Assembly (NCBI GenBank): GCA_017443345.1 | Contig: JAFSNR010000015.1 | Span: 1 to 64,000 of the forward strand | Origin: Prevotella sp. | Lineage (GTDB): Bacteria > Bacteroidota > Bacteroidia > Bacteroidales > Bacteroidaceae | Direction of reading: 5' to 3' | DNA: 64,000 bases | Shown here: one piece after another, positions 48,349 to 56,776 of the stretch | How the letters are laid out: each line of letters begins with the position of its first letter | Numbering within the stretch: position 1 is the first letter of the stretch | Program-made: the position numbers and the translations under genes | The notes under the pieces: model-generated | Told to the model about the DNA's origin: nothing | Databases searched by the model: none | The model's input: the letters and a program-made list of their open reading frames with translations, nothing else

Positions 48349-49503
48349 TTACAGCAGCTTCTTGATTTCTGATTCCAGATCCTTGATTTGGGCAGCACGT
48401 TTCACGATGTTGTTGCCACGATCGATGAGGAAGAAATCAGGCACGGCTTGGATGTTATACATCATCAGACGCTGTGAGTCGATGCCGTCTGCATCGCGAA
48501 CGCTGATCCAGGGGAGGGCAGCTGTCTGCTGTTTCCAGAAGTGCTCGTCGTTGTCGAGTGAGATCTGGTAAACCTCCAGTCCCTGTGCATGATATTTGTT
48601 GTAAAGCTCACGCAGCATGATGATACGTGCAGGAGAATCCTCAAGGGCGAAGACGTGGAAGTCGAGCAGTACCACCTTTCCCTTCAGCTCCGTCAGATGG
48701 CGCTCCTGTCCCTTGTTGTCGAGCAGGGCGATGTCGAGTACACCCGACTCCTGAACCTTGCTGGCCTCTACGGTAAGGTCCTGACTCTTGGCATTGACAA
48801 TGCGCTGGGTCTTCATGCCCTCGATGGCAATGTTATGCAGGTTCTGACCACGCTCAGCGTGAGGATAGTAGGTGTCCCAGCTGGTTGCTACGGCTGCGAA
48901 AGCCTTGATGTCGTCCTTGTCTGTGCGAGGATTGAAGATGAGCCAGTTGCCGAGGGCCTGGAAGAGTGCGAAATAGGAATAGGCCTTAAAGGGTTCCTTG
49001 TAGATATAATTCAGCTTCACATCTTCCTTATAGGCAGCCAGGATCTTGTTGATGCTATCGTTGATGCCGTTGATGCCGAGTGCTGTATTCTTCTGGATGG
49101 CGATGGCACGGTTCTGCAAGTCCATCTGCTTGAGTGTCAGCTCCTTGATCTTTTCACAGTTGTCAGAACCGCTGACGGTGTAGTTCGATGCCATACCGGG
49201 ATATTCGCCCTTGATGGTGACGGTCTCTGTGGAGTCGATGCTGACGTTGATAATTTGGTCTGAGATCCTGAGGCGATAGAACTCAGGAGCCTTGGTGGCA
49301 TCCTCGCTGAAGGAGAAATCGCCGCTGTCGCCCAACTTCACTGAGTCGAGCACGTTGATACCTTCCAGACCTACATTCTCAAAGTAAAGCACAGAGTCCT
49401 TGGCGTTGGTAATCTGGCCCTCCACCTTGAACTTATTCTCGTTGCACGAGGTGATCGTGATGGCAGCAATAAGCAAGGCTGCCGCTTTCCAAATATGTTT
49501 CAT
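48349..49503 (-). CDS. TlpA/thioredoxin-fold lipoprotein without the CXXC active site
   Basis: 384 residues with a lipoprotein signal (TITSC). An N-terminal DUF4369-like beta domain (about 24-120: 'FKVEGQITNAKDSVLYFENV') is followed by a helical linker and a C-terminal thioredoxin fold (about 250-384). Where TlpA proteins read roughly DFWASWCGPC, this one reads 'VVLLDFHVFALEDSPARIIML', so both redox cysteines are lost. The cis-Pro loop is kept ('IQAVPDFFLID'). It is therefore not a disulfide oxidoreductase and may bind a ligand or act as a scaffold. Its promoter is at 49533-49540. Confidence 0.8.
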   Translation of the reverse strand: MKHIWKAAALLIAAITITSCNENKFKVEGQITNAKDSVLYFENVGLEGINVLDSVKLGDSGDFSFSEDATKAPEFYRLRISDQIINVSIDSTETVTIKGEYPGMASNYTVSGSDNCEKIKELTLKQMDLQNRAIAIQKNTALGINGINDSINKILAAYKEDVKLNYIYKEPFKAYSYFALFQALGNWLIFNPRTDKDDIKAFAAVATSWDTYYPHAERGQNLHNIAIEGMKTQRIVNAKSQDLTVEASKVQESGVLDIALLDNKGQERHLTELKGKVVLLDFHVFALEDSPARIIMLRELYNKYHAQGLEVYQISLDNDEHFWKQQTAALPWISVRDADGIDSQRLMMYNIQAVPDFFLIDRGNNIVKRAAQIKDLESEIKKLL

Positions 49504-49532
49504 CTTTATCCAGTATTTTCGTTTTGCGGGTG

Positions 49533-49540
49533 CAAAGGTA
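49533..49540 (-). promoter_or_regulatory. -7 element for the TlpA-like gene and tRNA-Val
   Basis: Complement reads TACCTTTG, 29 nt before the ATG at 49503. Confidence 0.6.
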
Positions 49541-49603
49541 CACCTTTTTTCATAAAAAACGAAAAATAATCACGATTTCTTCGTTTATTTATTTAATAAT
49601 GTG

Positions 49604-49611
49604 TAACTTTG
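49604..49611 (+). promoter_or_regulatory. -7 element for pnp
   Basis: TAACTTTG, 71 nt before the pnp ATG. In other bacteria the pnp leader is a site of autoregulation; a short hairpin-like GCGACGGG...CTGTCGCTG (49623-49650) lies in this leader. Confidence 0.55.
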
Positions 49612-49682
49612 CGCCGATTTTTGCGACGGGATAGTGCTTCTGTCGCTGTGAAGTTTTTATTTTTAGATGTTTTAAACAAAAG

Positions 49683-52040
49683 ATGAACGTAATTACAAAG
49701 ACCCTTCAACTGGCTGATGGAAGAACCATCACCATTGAAACCGGGAAAGTGGCAAAACAGACTGATGGTGCCGTCATGTTGACGATGAACAACACCGTAT
49801 TGCTGGCCACTGTTTGTGCCGCAAAAGATGCAGTTCCCGGTACCGATTTCATGCCACTTCAGGTGGACTATCGCGAACAGTACAGTGCCGCTGGCCGTTT
49901 CCCTGGCGGATTTACCAAGCGCGAAGGCAAAGCCTCTGACAATGAAATCCTGACATCACGACTGGTGGACCGTGTGCTTCGTCCACTCTTTCCAAGTAAC
50001 TATCACGCAGAAGTATTCGTAAACGTTATGCTGCTCAGTGCCGACGGCGTTGACCAGCCCGATGCTCTGGCAGGTTTCGCAGCCTCTGCTGCCCTTGCTT
50101 GCTCGGATATACCTTTCGAGTGCCCCATCTCGGAAGTCCGCGTTGCACGTATCAATGGTGAGTATGTCATCGATCCTACCTTCGAGCAGATGAAGGAGGC
50201 CGACATGGATATCATGGTTGGCGCCTCTGCCGAGAACATCATGATGGTGGAAGGTGAGATGAAGGAGGTTAGCGAGCAGGACATGATCGGTGCCCTGAAG
50301 GCTGCTATGGCTGCCATCAAGCCGATGTGCGAACTCCAGGCTGAGCTCTCTAAGGAGCTGGGTAAGGATGTGAAGCGCGAGTATGACCACGAGGTTAACG
50401 ACGAGGAACTGCGCGAGCAGATGAACAAGGAGCTCTACCAGCCCGCTTACGACGTGACCAAGCAGGCACTCGAGAAGCAGGCTCGTGCTGAGGCCTTCGA
50501 GAAGATCCTCGAGGACTTCAAGGAGAAGTATGCTGCTGAGCATGCCGACCTCACTGAGGACGAGATGGAGGAGAAGGTTGCCATGATGGAGCGTTACTAT
50601 CACGACGTAGAGCGCGACGCCATGCGTCGTTGCATCCTCGATGAGGGTATCCGTCTCGATGGTCGTAAGACTGACGAGATCCGTCCTATCTGGTGCGAGG
50701 TTTCTCCACTGCCCATGCCTCACGGAAGTTCTATCTTCACACGTGGTGAGACACAGTCGCTCTCAACCTGTACACTTGGTACTAAGCTCGACGAGAAACT
50801 TGTTGACGACGTGCTGGAGCACGGCTATCAGCGCTTCCTGTTGCACTATAACTTCCCACCGTTCTGTACTGGTGAGGCTAAGGCTCAGCGCGGCGTAGGC
50901 CGTCGTGAGATTGGTCACGGACACCTGGCATGGCGTGGTCTGAAGGGTCAGATTCCTGAGGACTTCCCTTACACCGTTCGTCTGGTATCTCAGATCCTCG
51001 AGTCTAACGGTTCTTCTTCAATGGCTACTGTATGTGCTGGTACACTCGCCCTGATGGACGCAGGTGTTCCTATGAAGAAGCCCGTTTCTGGTATCGCTAT
51101 GGGTCTGATCAAAAATCCTGGAGAAGATAAGTATGCAGTGCTTTCAGATATCCTCGGCGATGAGGATCACCTGGGTGATATGGACTTCAAGACCACTGGT
51201 ACAAAGGATGGTCTGACCGCTACCCAGATGGATATCAAGTGCGACGGTCTGTCGTTCGACATCCTCGAGAAGGCTCTCATGCAGGCTAAGGCTGGTCGTG
51301 AGCACATCCTGAAGTGCCTCACTGACACCATCGCTGAGCCTCGTGCCGAGATGAAGCCTCAGGTTCCTCGCATCGTACAGATGGAGATTCCTAAGGAGTT
51401 CATCGGTGCTGTCATTGGCCCTGGTGGTAAGATTATCCAGCAGATGCAGGAGGATACAGGTGCTACCATCACCATCGACGAAACTGACGGTGTGGGTAAG
51501 GTACAGGTATCTGCTCCCAACAAGGATAGCATCGACGCTGCTATCGCCAAGATCCGTGCCATCGTGGCTATCCCCGAGGTGGGTGAGATTTATGAGGGAA
51601 CCGTTCGCTCTATCATGCCTTATGGTTGCTTCGTAGAGATCATGCCTGGCAAGGATGGTCTGCTCCATATCTCTGAGATCGACTGGAAGCGCCTCGAGAC
51701 CGTTGAGGATGCTGGTATCAAGGAGGGCGACAAGATCAAGGTGAAGCTGCTTGAGATCGATCCTAAGACAGGTAAGTATAAGCTCTCTCATCGTGTACTG
51801 ATCGAGAAGCCAGCCGACTACGTTGAACGTCCTGCCCGTAGCGAGCGCCGTGAGCGCCCAGAGCGTGGTGAGCGTCGCGATCGTGGCGACCGTCGTCCTG
51901 ATCGTGGTGACCGTCGTGATCGTGGTGAGCGTCGCGACCGAGGTGAGCACCGTCCGCATCCTGAGCATCAGGCAGAGGCTCCAAAGGAGAACAACGAGCC
52001 CAAGGACTTCAGCGACTCACTCGACAACATGGATTTTTAA
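49683..52040 (+). CDS. pnp: Polynucleotide phosphorylase
   Basis: 785 residues. Two RNase PH domains: the first contains '[21 protein letters not shown]' shortened to its core AAGRFPGGF; the second has '[25 protein letters not shown]' and 'MAMGLIK'-type '[33 protein letters not shown]' with the catalytic Asp residues. KH domain: '[18 protein letters not shown]' (about 568-585). S1 domain: '[23 protein letters not shown]' (about 637-660). The tail (about 715-770) is Arg/Asp-rich with GERRDRGD repeats. It degrades RNA 3' to 5' with phosphate. The next gene starts 7 nt after its stop. Confidence 0.96.
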   Translation: MNVITKTLQLADGRTITIETGKVAKQTDGAVMLTMNNTVLLATVCAAKDAVPGTDFMPLQVDYREQYSAAGRFPGGFTKREGKASDNEILTSRLVDRVLRPLFPSNYHAEVFVNVMLLSADGVDQPDALAGFAASAALACSDIPFECPISEVRVARINGEYVIDPTFEQMKEADMDIMVGASAENIMMVEGEMKEVSEQDMIGALKAAMAAIKPMCELQAELSKELGKDVKREYDHEVNDEELREQMNKELYQPAYDVTKQALEKQARAEAFEKILEDFKEKYAAEHADLTEDEMEEKVAMMERYYHDVERDAMRRCILDEGIRLDGRKTDEIRPIWCEVSPLPMPHGSSIFTRGETQSLSTCTLGTKLDEKLVDDVLEHGYQRFLLHYNFPPFCTGEAKAQRGVGRREIGHGHLAWRGLKGQIPEDFPYTVRLVSQILESNGSSSMATVCAGTLALMDAGVPMKKPVSGIAMGLIKNPGEDKYAVLSDILGDEDHLGDMDFKTTGTKDGLTATQMDIKCDGLSFDILEKALMQAKAGREHILKCLTDTIAEPRAEMKPQVPRIVQMEIPKEFIGAVIGPGGKIIQQMQEDTGATITIDETDGVGKVQVSAPNKDSIDAAIAKIRAIVAIPEVGEIYEGTVRSIMPYGCFVEIMPGKDGLLHISEIDWKRLETVEDAGIKEGDKIKVKLLEIDPKTGKYKLSHRVLIEKPADYVERPARSERRERPERGERRDRGDRRPDRGDRRDRGERRDRGEHRPHPEHQAEAPKENNEPKDFSDSLDNMDF

Positions 52041-52047
52041 GTAAAGT

Positions 52048-53577
52048 ATGAAGATAAGTCTGATAGAACTCTTTGAGGAGTCGGTCAGGAAATATCCGGA
52101 GAAGGTGGCTGTTATCGATAAAGAGAGGCAGGCCACCTTCTCTGACCTCCATACCAAGGCTCTTCAGCTGGCTTCGAAGATCATCGCCCTGGGCGTTGGT
52201 CAGAACAGGCCTGTAGGCGTATTCCTCGATAAGTCTATCGAGAGTGTCTATGCCAACTTGGGAATCCTCTATGCAGGGGATTTCTATATGAACCTCGACA
52301 TCAAGACGCCTGCAGAGCGTATCCGTAACATCCTCCAACTGGTGGAGCCTGCACTGATCATCTCTACGGAGCGTCAGATCAAACCGATCGCTGGGATTAT
52401 CCCAGAGACGGTGCAGGTGATCCTGCTCGACACAGAGGATTGGACGGCTGAGGTAGAGGCTGGCGAGATTATCGCCCGTCTGTCTACCATCATCGACACC
52501 GATCCTTCCTGTATCATCAATACGTCAGGTTCTACAGGTACGCCAAAGGGTGTGGTACTCAACCATAAGAGTTTCTTCGACTTCATTGACTGGGCTGTCG
52601 ATACGTTCCACTTCGGCGATGACCTCGTGATGGGGTCGCTCTCGCCGATCGTGTTCGATATCTACAGTTTCGAACTCTGCATGCTGATGGCCAAGGCCAG
52701 CACGCTCGTCGTGCTCCCTGCCCATCTGGCAGCCTTCCCTGCGAAGATCCTCGAGGTGCTCGAGCAGCACCAGGTGAACTTCCTCTTCTGGGTGCCCACG
52801 ATCATGGTAAACATCGCCAATATGGACCTGCTCTCTACCTTCAAGCTCGAGAGCCTCCGTACGGTTTGGTTCGCTGGCGAGGTGTTCCCCACGAAGCAGT
52901 ACAACTACTGGCATCACCACCTGCCCCACGTGACCTTCGCCAACCTCTATGGTCCGATTGAGATTACCCTCGACTGCACCTATTATATTATTAATAAGGA
53001 GATTCCCGACTCTGAGCCCCTGCCCATCGGCTATCCTTGTCGCAATACGGACATCCTCATCCTCGACGATGACGATCGTGCCGTTGTGGCGCCTGGTGTG
53101 GAGGGTGAGCTCTGCGTACGAGGCACGTCGCTGGCGATGGGTTATTACAATAATCCCGAGAAGACGGCTGCTGCCTTCGTCCAGAATCCGTTGAACAAGG
53201 CCTATCCTGAGCTCATCTATCGCACGGGCGATATCGTCAGTCTCAGCGACGAGGGTCTGATCATGTTCAAGGGTCGCAAGGACAACATCGTCAAGCACAT
53301 GGGCTATCGCACGGACCTTGGTGAGATCGAGCACGTGATCATCAACACCCTGAAGCTGGTGAAGAATGGTTGTATCGTCTACAACCAGAGCGAGAAGCAG
53401 ATCACGCTCTTCTACGAGGCCGAGCAGGAGATTCCCGTCTCAGAGTTCCGTCTGCAGATTGGTAAGGTTCTGCCGAAGTACATGATTCCAACGGCCTTCC
53501 ACCATCTGGAACAGCTGCAGCGCAATGCCAATGGAAAGATCGACCGGCTCTTCTATAAGAAAGAGGTTAATGGATAA
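52048..53577 (+). CDS. DltA-like AMP-dependent adenylating ligase
   Basis: 509 residues of the ANL superfamily. Core motifs: P-loop 'TSGSTGTPKGVVLNH' (about 156-170), 'LYGPIEITLDCTYY' (about 304-317), 'YRTGDIVSLSDEG' and the C-terminal 'NANGKIDRLFYKK' with the catalytic Lys. The size and the 'MKISLIELFEESVRKYPEKVAVID' start resemble D-alanine:carrier ligases and stand-alone NRPS A domains. It should activate an amino acid or other carboxylic acid and load it on the carrier protein encoded just downstream. The substrate cannot be read from the binding-pocket residues by eye. It lies 7 nt after pnp and is likely to use the pnp promoter. Confidence 0.85.
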   Translation: MKISLIELFEESVRKYPEKVAVIDKERQATFSDLHTKALQLASKIIALGVGQNRPVGVFLDKSIESVYANLGILYAGDFYMNLDIKTPAERIRNILQLVEPALIISTERQIKPIAGIIPETVQVILLDTEDWTAEVEAGEIIARLSTIIDTDPSCIINTSGSTGTPKGVVLNHKSFFDFIDWAVDTFHFGDDLVMGSLSPIVFDIYSFELCMLMAKASTLVVLPAHLAAFPAKILEVLEQHQVNFLFWVPTIMVNIANMDLLSTFKLESLRTVWFAGEVFPTKQYNYWHHHLPHVTFANLYGPIEITLDCTYYIINKEIPDSEPLPIGYPCRNTDILILDDDDRAVVAPGVEGELCVRGTSLAMGYYNNPEKTAAAFVQNPLNKAYPELIYRTGDIVSLSDEGLIMFKGRKDNIVKHMGYRTDLGEIEHVIINTLKLVKNGCIVYNQSEKQITLFYEAEQEIPVSEFRLQIGKVLPKYMIPTAFHHLEQLQRNANGKIDRLFYKKEVNG

Positions 53578-53580
53578 TTT

Positions 53581-53606
53581 GTTTACGGTTTACAGTTTAC
53601 AGATGA
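53581..53606. repeat. TTTACGG/TTTACAG repeat tract before the carrier-protein gene
   Basis: The 22 bp 53585-53606 are identical to 19889-19910 in the GH2 gene. The ATG of the carrier protein (53603) lies in the last part of the tract. Confidence 0.7.
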
Positions 53607-53833
53607 AAGAAAAGATAATAGAGATACTGTCCACCATTCGTCCTGAGTGCGATTTCACTGAGGATGTGGACTTCATGGAAGCAGGCTTGCTCGATTCCTA
53701 TGACATCGTGAGTCTGGTGACCAACCTGGAGATCACTTTCAATTTCAGAATCAACGGCGTCGATGTCGTGCCTGAGAACTTCACCTCAGTGGATGCCATC
53801 ATCGCCATGCTCGGCAAATATGGCGTACATTAG
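53603..53833 (+). CDS. Acyl/aminoacyl carrier protein
   Basis: 76 residues from MKEKIIEILSTIRPE. It is acidic and has four predicted helices. The phosphopantetheine attachment Ser is in 'FMEAGLLDSYDIVSLV' (about residue 36; LDS motif), as in DltC-type carrier proteins. It lies between the adenylating ligase and the AAC(3)-like transferase and overlaps the start of the latter by 14 nt. The upstream extension of the ORF is rejected because it runs through the ligase end and a repeat tract. Confidence 0.85.
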   Translation: MKEKIIEILSTIRPECDFTEDVDFMEAGLLDSYDIVSLVTNLEITFNFRINGVDVVPENFTSVDAIIAMLGKYGVH

Positions 53834-54596
53834 TTATCTGGAACTGCCGAAGCACTGGGGACTGCAGCAGGGCGACGTCGTACTGCTCACCTCCGACATC
53901 ATGCAGCTGATGTTTACGGCTGTACGCAATGGTGAGCGCTTCGACCGCGATGCCTTCCTCGATGCCATCCTCGACGTCATCGGACAGGAGGGAACCTTGC
54001 TCATCCCAACGTTCAACTGGGATTTCTGTCATGGGGTGCCCTTCGATTATCATAAGACGCCTTGTAAGACGGGTGCCCTGGGTGGTTTCGCCCTGGGGCG
54101 TGCCGATTTCCGTCGCACCCAGCACCCCCTCTATTCCTTCGCTGTGGCAGGTAAGGACCAGCAGTTGCTCTGTGACATGCAGAACACGAGCTCCTTTGGC
54201 GCCGACTCCCCCTTTGGCTATCTCGAGCGCTGTCACGCCAAGAACGTCATCATCGGCATCCACTATACCGACTGTTTCACCTTCGTGCATCACTGCGAGG
54301 AAGTCTGTGGCGTCAACACCTATCGCTTCCAGAAGACCTTCACGGGTCAGTATATCGATGCCGAGGGTCGTGAGTCCACCCGTAGCTACTCGATGCTGGT
54401 GCGCTCCTATGAGCTCTACCTCGAAACCGACCTCACGCTCATTGGCGAGAAGATGGAAGAGGCAGGCGCTGCCAAGCTCATTTTCCTGAACGAAATTCCC
54501 TACCGTATCGTCGATCTGGCAGCTGCTGCACCCGTCATCTGTGATGACATCCTGCACAACGCTAGTCGGGGAATTTGCAAGCATAAAGGTCAGTAG
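53820..54596 (+). CDS. AAC(3)-like N-acyltransferase
   Basis: 258 residues from MAYISYLELPKHWGLQQGD. The fold of the aminoglycoside 3-N-acetyltransferase family is suggested by 'VIGQEGTLLIPTFNWDFCHGVPFDYHKTPCKTGALGGFAL', 'RTQHPLYSFAVAGKD' (the HP of the family motif) and 'FVHHCEEVCGVNTYR' with the conserved His-His-Glu. These enzymes use acyl-CoA, but the genes beside it point to a carrier-bound acyl or aminoacyl donor. A resistance role is not supported by context. Together with the two upstream genes it would form an activation-carrier-transfer module that acylates an amino group on a sugar or similar acceptor. Confidence 0.8.
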   Translation: MAYISYLELPKHWGLQQGDVVLLTSDIMQLMFTAVRNGERFDRDAFLDAILDVIGQEGTLLIPTFNWDFCHGVPFDYHKTPCKTGALGGFALGRADFRRTQHPLYSFAVAGKDQQLLCDMQNTSSFGADSPFGYLERCHAKNVIIGIHYTDCFTFVHHCEEVCGVNTYRFQKTFTGQYIDAEGRESTRSYSMLVRSYELYLETDLTLIGEKMEEAGAAKLIFLNEIPYRIVDLAAAAPVICDDILHNASRGICKHKGQ

Positions 54597-54627
54597 AGAG
54601 TTAAAAAATCATAAAAATACATTCTCT

Positions 54628-54677
54628 GGACTGCAAAGGCGCACGCGTATGAATAAAAAGGTGTACCTTTGCAGTCC
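54628..54677 (+). promoter_or_regulatory. Palindromic promoter region of the ribosomal operon
   Basis: A perfect 12-bp inverted repeat, GGACTGCAAAGG (54628-54639) and CCTTTGCAGTCC (54666-54677), has a 26-bp spacer. The -7 element TACCTTTG (54664-54671) is inside the right arm. It could bind a regulator or be a relic of paired promoters. Confidence 0.6.
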
Positions 54678-54890
54678 GATTATTGGGGAGAGACTTAGAA
54701 TCCCCGTGAATCAGGGTGTGAATAGCCGCGTCTTTGGCCGGGCGTAGTGGTTCGTGAATCGCTGGTTCAGCAATGGAATCGCAAGGTTCCGGCGTTCGTT
54801 AGACTTGCAGCCGAGTGTTAGACCTCGGATGTGGGTTTATGTGCGCTAATGAAGTTAAACTGTTTTTTAGTAGTAAAATTTAAACAAGAA
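54678..54890 (+). ncRNA. Structured leader RNA upstream of L13 (probable ribosomal protein leader)
   Basis: About 210 nt of non-coding sequence between the promoter and rplM. Visible pairings: GGGG...CCCC at 54684-54705, GCCGCG...GGCCGGGC near 54726-54746, and CCGAGTGTTAGACCTCGG near 54812-54829. There is little A/T-run character compared with other leaders here. Leader RNAs controlling L13 operons are, as I recall, described for Bacteroidia, and position and length fit. Regulation by L13 is inferred. Confidence 0.55.
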
Positions 54891-55352
54891 ATGAACACTT
54901 TAAGTTACAAGACTATTTCCGTGAACAAGGAAACAGCAAAGAAGGAGTGGGTGGTAATCGATGCCACAGACCAGGTTGTTGGTCGTCTCGCTTCTAAGGT
55001 AGCAAAGCTGATTCGCGGAAAGTACAAGCCAACTTTCACTCCGCATGTTGACTGCGGCGACAACGTTATCCTTATCAATGCCGATAAGGTAGTATTCACT
55101 GGTAAGAAAGAGACCGACAAGGTCTATACCCGTTACACAGGTTATCCTGGTGGCCAGCGCTTCCAGACTCCTGCCGAGCTTCGCAAGCGCAACGGTGGTG
55201 TCGAGAAGTTCCTCCGTCACGCCGTGAAGGGTATGCTGCCAAAGGGTCCTCTCGGACGCAGCCTGCTGAACAATCTCTACATCTACGAGGGTACAGAGCA
55301 TCCACATGCCGCTCAGCAGCCAAAGACTATTGATATTAACCAGTATAAATAA
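54891..55352 (+). CDS. rplM: 50S ribosomal protein L13
   Basis: 153 residues from MNTLSYKTISVNKETAKKEW; the longer ORF start lies in the leader. Family core: 'WVVIDATDQVVGRLASKVA', 'DNVILINADKVVFTGKKETDK', 'YTRYTGYPGGQR', and 'AVKGMLPKGPLGRSLLNNLYIYEGTEHPHAAQQP'. It assembles early into the large subunit. First gene of rplM-rpsI-rpsB-tsf. Confidence 0.97.
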   Translation: MNTLSYKTISVNKETAKKEWVVIDATDQVVGRLASKVAKLIRGKYKPTFTPHVDCGDNVILINADKVVFTGKKETDKVYTRYTGYPGGQRFQTPAELRKRNGGVEKFLRHAVKGMLPKGPLGRSLLNNLYIYEGTEHPHAAQQPKTIDINQYK

Positions 55353-55361
55353 TAAGGAAAG

Positions 55362-55748
55362 ATGGAAGTAATTAATGCAATAGGTCGTCGCAAGAGCTCT
55401 GTAGCCCGTGTATATGTTTCTGAGGGTACAGGCAAGATCACGATCAACAAGAAAGATTTAGAGGTATATTTCCCATCAGCTATCCTGCAGTACGTGGTTA
55501 AGCAGCCGCTGAACCTGCTCGAAGTAGCTGAGAAGTATGACATCAAGGCCAACCTCGACGGTGGTGGTTTCACAGGTCAGAGCCAGGCTCTGCGCCTCGC
55601 TATCGCCCGTGCACTGGTGAAGATCAATGCCGAGGATAAGAAGAAGCTGAAGGATGCCGGTTTCATGACTCGCGACAGCCGTGAGGTAGAGCGTAAGAAG
55701 CCAGGACAGCCCAAGGCACGTCGTCGCTTCCAGTTCAGTAAGCGTTAA
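55362..55748 (+). CDS. rpsI: 30S ribosomal protein S9
   Basis: 128 residues: 'IGRRKSSVARVYVSEGTGKITINKKDLEVYF', 'GGGFTGQSQALRLAIARALV' and the conserved basic C-terminus 'DSREVERKKPGQPKARRRFQFSKR' ending KR, which reaches the P-site tRNA. It starts 9 nt after rplM, the usual L13-S9 pairing. Confidence 0.97.
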   Translation: MEVINAIGRRKSSVARVYVSEGTGKITINKKDLEVYFPSAILQYVVKQPLNLLEVAEKYDIKANLDGGGFTGQSQALRLAIARALVKINAEDKKKLKDAGFMTRDSREVERKKPGQPKARRRFQFSKR

Positions 55749-55796
55749 TCCCTTTGGGAAACTGAGCAGTTTAGTATCTAAATCGGTGGGACTCTG

Positions 55797-55832
55797 GCTA
55801 GTATTACTAGTACGACTAGTCCAACTAGACTA
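55797..55832. repeat. Four 9-bp CTAGT repeats between rpsI and rpsB
   Basis: CTAGTATTA, CTAGTACGA, CTAGTCCAA, CTAGACTAC in tandem. No terminator or promoter of usual type is seen nearby, so rpsB is probably still in the same operon. Confidence 0.6.
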
Positions 55833-55896
55833 CCCGTCGATTGATTCTAACAAGAATTAAAAAGAAAGTAAACAATTTAAAAGAATTAAACAAAAA

Positions 55897-56736
55897 ATGG
55901 CAAGAACAAATTTTGACCAGTTGCTCCAGGCAGGCTGCCACTTCGGCCACCTGAAGCGTAAGTGGAACCCCGCAATGGCTCCCTACATCTATACCGAGCG
56001 TAACGGTATCCATATTATCGACCTGCACAAGACAGCCGCTAAGATCGACGAGGCTGCCGATGCACTGAAGCAGATTGCCAAGAGTGGCAAGAAGATCCTG
56101 TTCGTCGCTACTAAAAAACAGACAAAGGAAGTGATTGCTGAGAAGGCTCAGAGCGTCAACATGCCTTACGTTATTGAGCGTTGGCCTGGTGGTATGCTCA
56201 CCAACTTCCCCACAATCCGCAAGGCCGTTAAGAAAATGGCGAACATCGATCGTCTGATGCAGGATGGTACCTACTCAAACCTCTCAAAGCGTGAGCTGCT
56301 GCAGATCACACGTCAGCGTGCTAAGCTCGAGAAGAACCTCGGTTCAATCGCTGACCTGACCCGTCTGCCAAGCGCACTCTTCGTGGTCGACGTACTGAAG
56401 GAGCAGATTGCCGTTCGCGAGGCTAACCGTCTGGGTATCCCCGTATTCGGTGTCGTTGATACCAACTCTGATCCTAACAATATCGACTTCGTGATCCCCG
56501 CTAACGACGACGCTAAGGACAGCGTAGAGGTGATCCTCAACGCTTGCTGCGCTGCTATCAACGAGGGTATCGAGGAGCGTAAGGCAGAGAAGGCCGACGA
56601 GAAGGCTGCTGAGGCTCAGGACGACGCTGAGGAGGTAAAGCCCAAGCGCGCTGCTCGCAAGCCCCGTAAGGAGGCTGCTGCTGCCGAGGAGGCTGCTCCC
56701 GCTGCTGCTGAGGAAGAGGCTCCCGCTGCTGAGTAA
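55897..56736 (+). CDS. rpsB: 30S ribosomal protein S2 with Ala/Glu-rich tail
   Basis: 279 residues. Core motifs 'LLQAGCHFGHLKRKWNPAMAPYIY', 'HIIDLHKTA', 'VIERWPGGMLTNF' and 'PVFGVVDTNSDPNNIDFVIPANDD' are all present. Beyond the usual end (about residue 225) there is a tail of roughly 50 residues rich in Ala, Glu and Lys (KPKRAARKPRKE..., AAAEEEAPAAE). Such tails are known in S2 of Bacteroidales and are likely disordered. Followed by tsf after 40 nt, the conserved S2-EF-Ts order. Confidence 0.97.
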   Translation: MARTNFDQLLQAGCHFGHLKRKWNPAMAPYIYTERNGIHIIDLHKTAAKIDEAADALKQIAKSGKKILFVATKKQTKEVIAEKAQSVNMPYVIERWPGGMLTNFPTIRKAVKKMANIDRLMQDGTYSNLSKRELLQITRQRAKLEKNLGSIADLTRLPSALFVVDVLKEQIAVREANRLGIPVFGVVDTNSDPNNIDFVIPANDDAKDSVEVILNACCAAINEGIEERKAEKADEKAAEAQDDAEEVKPKRAARKPRKEAAAAEEAAPAAAEEEAPAAE

Positions 56737-56776
56737 TTATAGAATTGATAAATTATAAAATTGAAGAATTAAAGTT

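Noticed and set aside
49956..50723. 255-residue antisense ORF over pnp
   Set aside because: Mirror of conserved PNPase codons; no promoter or family resemblance. The same applies to the antisense ORFs at 51144-51968 and 52525-53334.
53820..54596. Aminoglycoside resistance gene
   Set aside because: The fold is AAC(3)-like, but linkage to a ligase and a carrier protein and the lack of any mobile element argue for a biosynthetic transferase.
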